Shown here in pieces: positions 5,449 to 6,673 of a DNA stretch of 6,673 nt. Each line of letters starts with the position of its first letter. Within the stretch, counting starts at the first letter, position 1. The notes under the pieces are model-generated. The model was given only the letters and a program-made list of their open reading frames with translations. It ran no database searches and was not told the DNA's origin. This stretch comes from Actinomycetota bacterium (GTDB lineage Bacteria > Actinomycetota > Actinomycetes > JACCUZ01). The stretch spans positions 1 through 6,673 of the forward strand of contig JAVEDA010000380.1 of assembly GCA_030841195.1 (NCBI GenBank). Reading direction: 5' to 3'. A program made the position numbers and the translations under genes.

Positions 5449-6673
5449 ATGCGAACCGTGTTCATCACCCACCGGGCCCTCCACGGGGCCGCGCTGGCCC
5501 GCGGCCTGGCCGACGTGCTCGCCGTGCCGCCGGCCGACCCGTTCGCGCCCGAGGTCGTCGCGGTGCCGGCCAAGGGGGTGGAGCGCTGGATCGCGCAGCG
5601 GCTCTCCCACGTCCTGGGTACGTCGGTGGGCGACGGCGTCTGCGCCAACGTCTCCTTCCCGTGGCCGAGCACGCTGGTCGACGAGGCGCTGGCCTCGTCA
5701 TCGGCCGAGCACGCCACGGCCGTCGAGCTGTGGGCGCCGGGCCGCGCGGTCTGGCCGCTGCTCGACGTCATCGACGCCTCGATCCCGTCCGAGCCGTGGG
5801 CCCGGTCGCTCGCGCAGCACCTCGGCACCGAGGCCGAGGACAAGGGACGACGGCTCTCCGTCGCCCGTCACCTGACCACGATGTACGACGAGTACGGGCA
5901 GTCCCGTCCGGAGATGCTGCGCGCTTGGGCCGCCGGCCGGGACGAGCGCGGTGACGGCAGCCCGCTCGATGACGACCTCGCCTGGCAGGCCGAGCTGTGG
6001 CGCCGGCTCCGCGACACCCTCGGCACCCCGAGCCCGGCCGAGCTGCTCGAGGACGCCTGCACCCGGCTGCGTGACGAGCCGTCGCTGAGCGACCTGCCCG
6101 CGCGCCTGTCGGTGTTCGGCGCCAGCCGGCTCTCGCCTGCTCGGCTGCAGGTGCTGGCGGCCCTGGCCGAGCACCGCGACGTGCACCTGTGGCTGCATCA
6201 CTCCTCGCCCGCCTTGTGGGACACCGTCGCGGCGACGCCACCGGCGCTGCGCCGGAAGGACGACACCGCCCGCAGCCGGCTGGCCAACCCGTTGCTGACT
6301 TCGCTCTCCCGGGACGTGCTCGAGCTGCAGCAGCTGATAGCCCGCAGTGCACCCGGAAGCCAGACCGTGCTGCACGAGTCGGGGCCTAACCCCGACACCC
6401 TGCTCGGCCGGCTCAAGCAGGACCTCGCCGACGACCGGGTCCAGACCGACCCGCCGCCGCTCGCCGACTCCGACCGCAGCGTCCAGGTGCACGCCTGCCA
6501 CGGCCGCACCCGGCAGGTCGAGGTACTCCGCGAGGTCATCGTCGGGCTGCTCGCCGACGACCCCACCCTGGAGCCGCGCGACGTGCTCGTCATGTGCCCG
6601 GACGTCGAGACATTCGCCCCGATCGTCGCGGCCACCTTCGCGATCGGCGCCGAGGACGATGCTGCCCACCCGG
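5449..6673 (+). CDS. recC: RecC, exodeoxyribonuclease V gamma subunit, N-terminal part
   Basis: The first 408 codons of a gene run off the right edge without a stop; RecC proteins are about 1100 residues, so roughly a third is present. RecC is the scaffold subunit of the RecBCD helicase-nuclease, which processes double-strand DNA ends for recombination and degrades linear foreign DNA; RecC splits the strands and reads Chi. Recognisable family segments are VPAKGVERWIAQRL (about 40-55), FPWPS, FGASRLSPARLQVL followed by DVHLWLHHSSPALW, and VHACHGRTRQVEVLREVI with DLEPRD-like LEPRDVLVMCPDVETFAP near the window's end. The start chosen is ATG 5449-5451, giving MRTVFITHRA. A weak GGTGG precedes it by 4 nt, and GTG 5458-5460, three codons in, is a possible alternative. 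It is divergent from the cyclase gene. recB and recD are expected downstream, as is usual in actinobacteria with this system. Confidence 0.9.
   Translation, partial: MRTVFITHRALHGAALARGLADVLAVPPADPFAPEVVAVPAKGVERWIAQRLSHVLGTSVGDGVCANVSFPWPSTLVDEALASSSAEHATAVELWAPGRAVWPLLDVIDASIPSEPWARSLAQHLGTEAEDKGRRLSVARHLTTMYDEYGQSRPEMLRAWAAGRDERGDGSPLDDDLAWQAELWRRLRDTLGTPSPAELLEDACTRLRDEPSLSDLPARLSVFGASRLSPARLQVLAALAEHRDVHLWLHHSSPALWDTVAATPPALRRKDDTARSRLANPLLTSLSRDVLELQQLIARSAPGSQTVLHESGPNPDTLLGRLKQDLADDRVQTDPPPLADSDRSVQVHACHGRTRQVEVLREVIVGLLADDPTLEPRDVLVMCPDVETFAPIVAATFAIGAEDDAAHP

Noticed and set aside
5323..5610. Upstream extension of the cyclase frame by 96 codons
   Set aside because: It overlaps recC antisense and has no domain character. 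A strong SD precedes the ATG at 5320-5322, immediately before the first zinc ribbon.
5424..5954. Forward open frame overlapping the recC start
   Set aside because: Arg/Gly/Pro-rich out-of-frame translation. The recC frame starting at 5449 is open to the window edge and carries family motifs.
5698..6669. Reverse open frame (323 codons) antisense to recC
   Set aside because: Shadow of a GC-rich gene. The forward frame matches RecC in several segments.
1489..6673. Defence or nucleotide-signalling island made of MazG, cyclase-ATPase and RecC
   Set aside because: The three genes are in alternating orientation with no shared operon, each family is common in ordinary actinobacterial chromosomes, and no effector, mobile element or toxin was seen.

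Overview
The window is very GC-rich DNA with bacterial gene structure: dense genes, Shine-Dalgarno (SD) sequences, short convergent and divergent gaps, and strong G/C third-position bias. The gene families point to an actinobacterium. They include a mycobacterial-type L,D-transpeptidase with two Ig-like domains, a cyclase-ATPase of the large actinobacterial type, and a RecC homologue. Genus cannot be read from this sequence.

Layout, left to right: (1) bases 1-111 are the 3' end of a forward gene for a berberine-bridge-type FAD-linked oxidase. (2) It converges, across 30 bp and a perfect 10-bp hairpin (128-151), on a reverse gene (142-1308) for a secreted L,D-transpeptidase that cross-links peptidoglycan. 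(3) A 180-bp divergent gap holds the starts of the transpeptidase gene and of a small forward MazG-family gene (1489-1776). (4) The MazG gene converges, with a 36-bp gap, on a 3.5-kb reverse gene (1813-5322). That gene encodes a 1169-residue protein with two zinc ribbons, a class III adenylate cyclase domain, an AAA/STAND-type ATPase and a long helical TPR-like tail. (5) A 126-bp divergent gap separates it from the 5' part of recC (5449 to beyond the right edge), the gamma subunit of exodeoxyribonuclease V.

Neighbours alternate in direction (+ - + - +), so the window shows no operon. The genes look like independent housekeeping or signalling units: cell-wall cross-linking, nucleotide clean-up, cAMP signalling and recombinational repair. 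recC probably heads a recC-recB-recD operon to the right. No RNA gene, mobile element, CRISPR array or tandem repeat was seen. The most interesting item is the cyclase-ATPase with all its catalytic residues in place. I found no convincing evidence of an undescribed multi-gene system.
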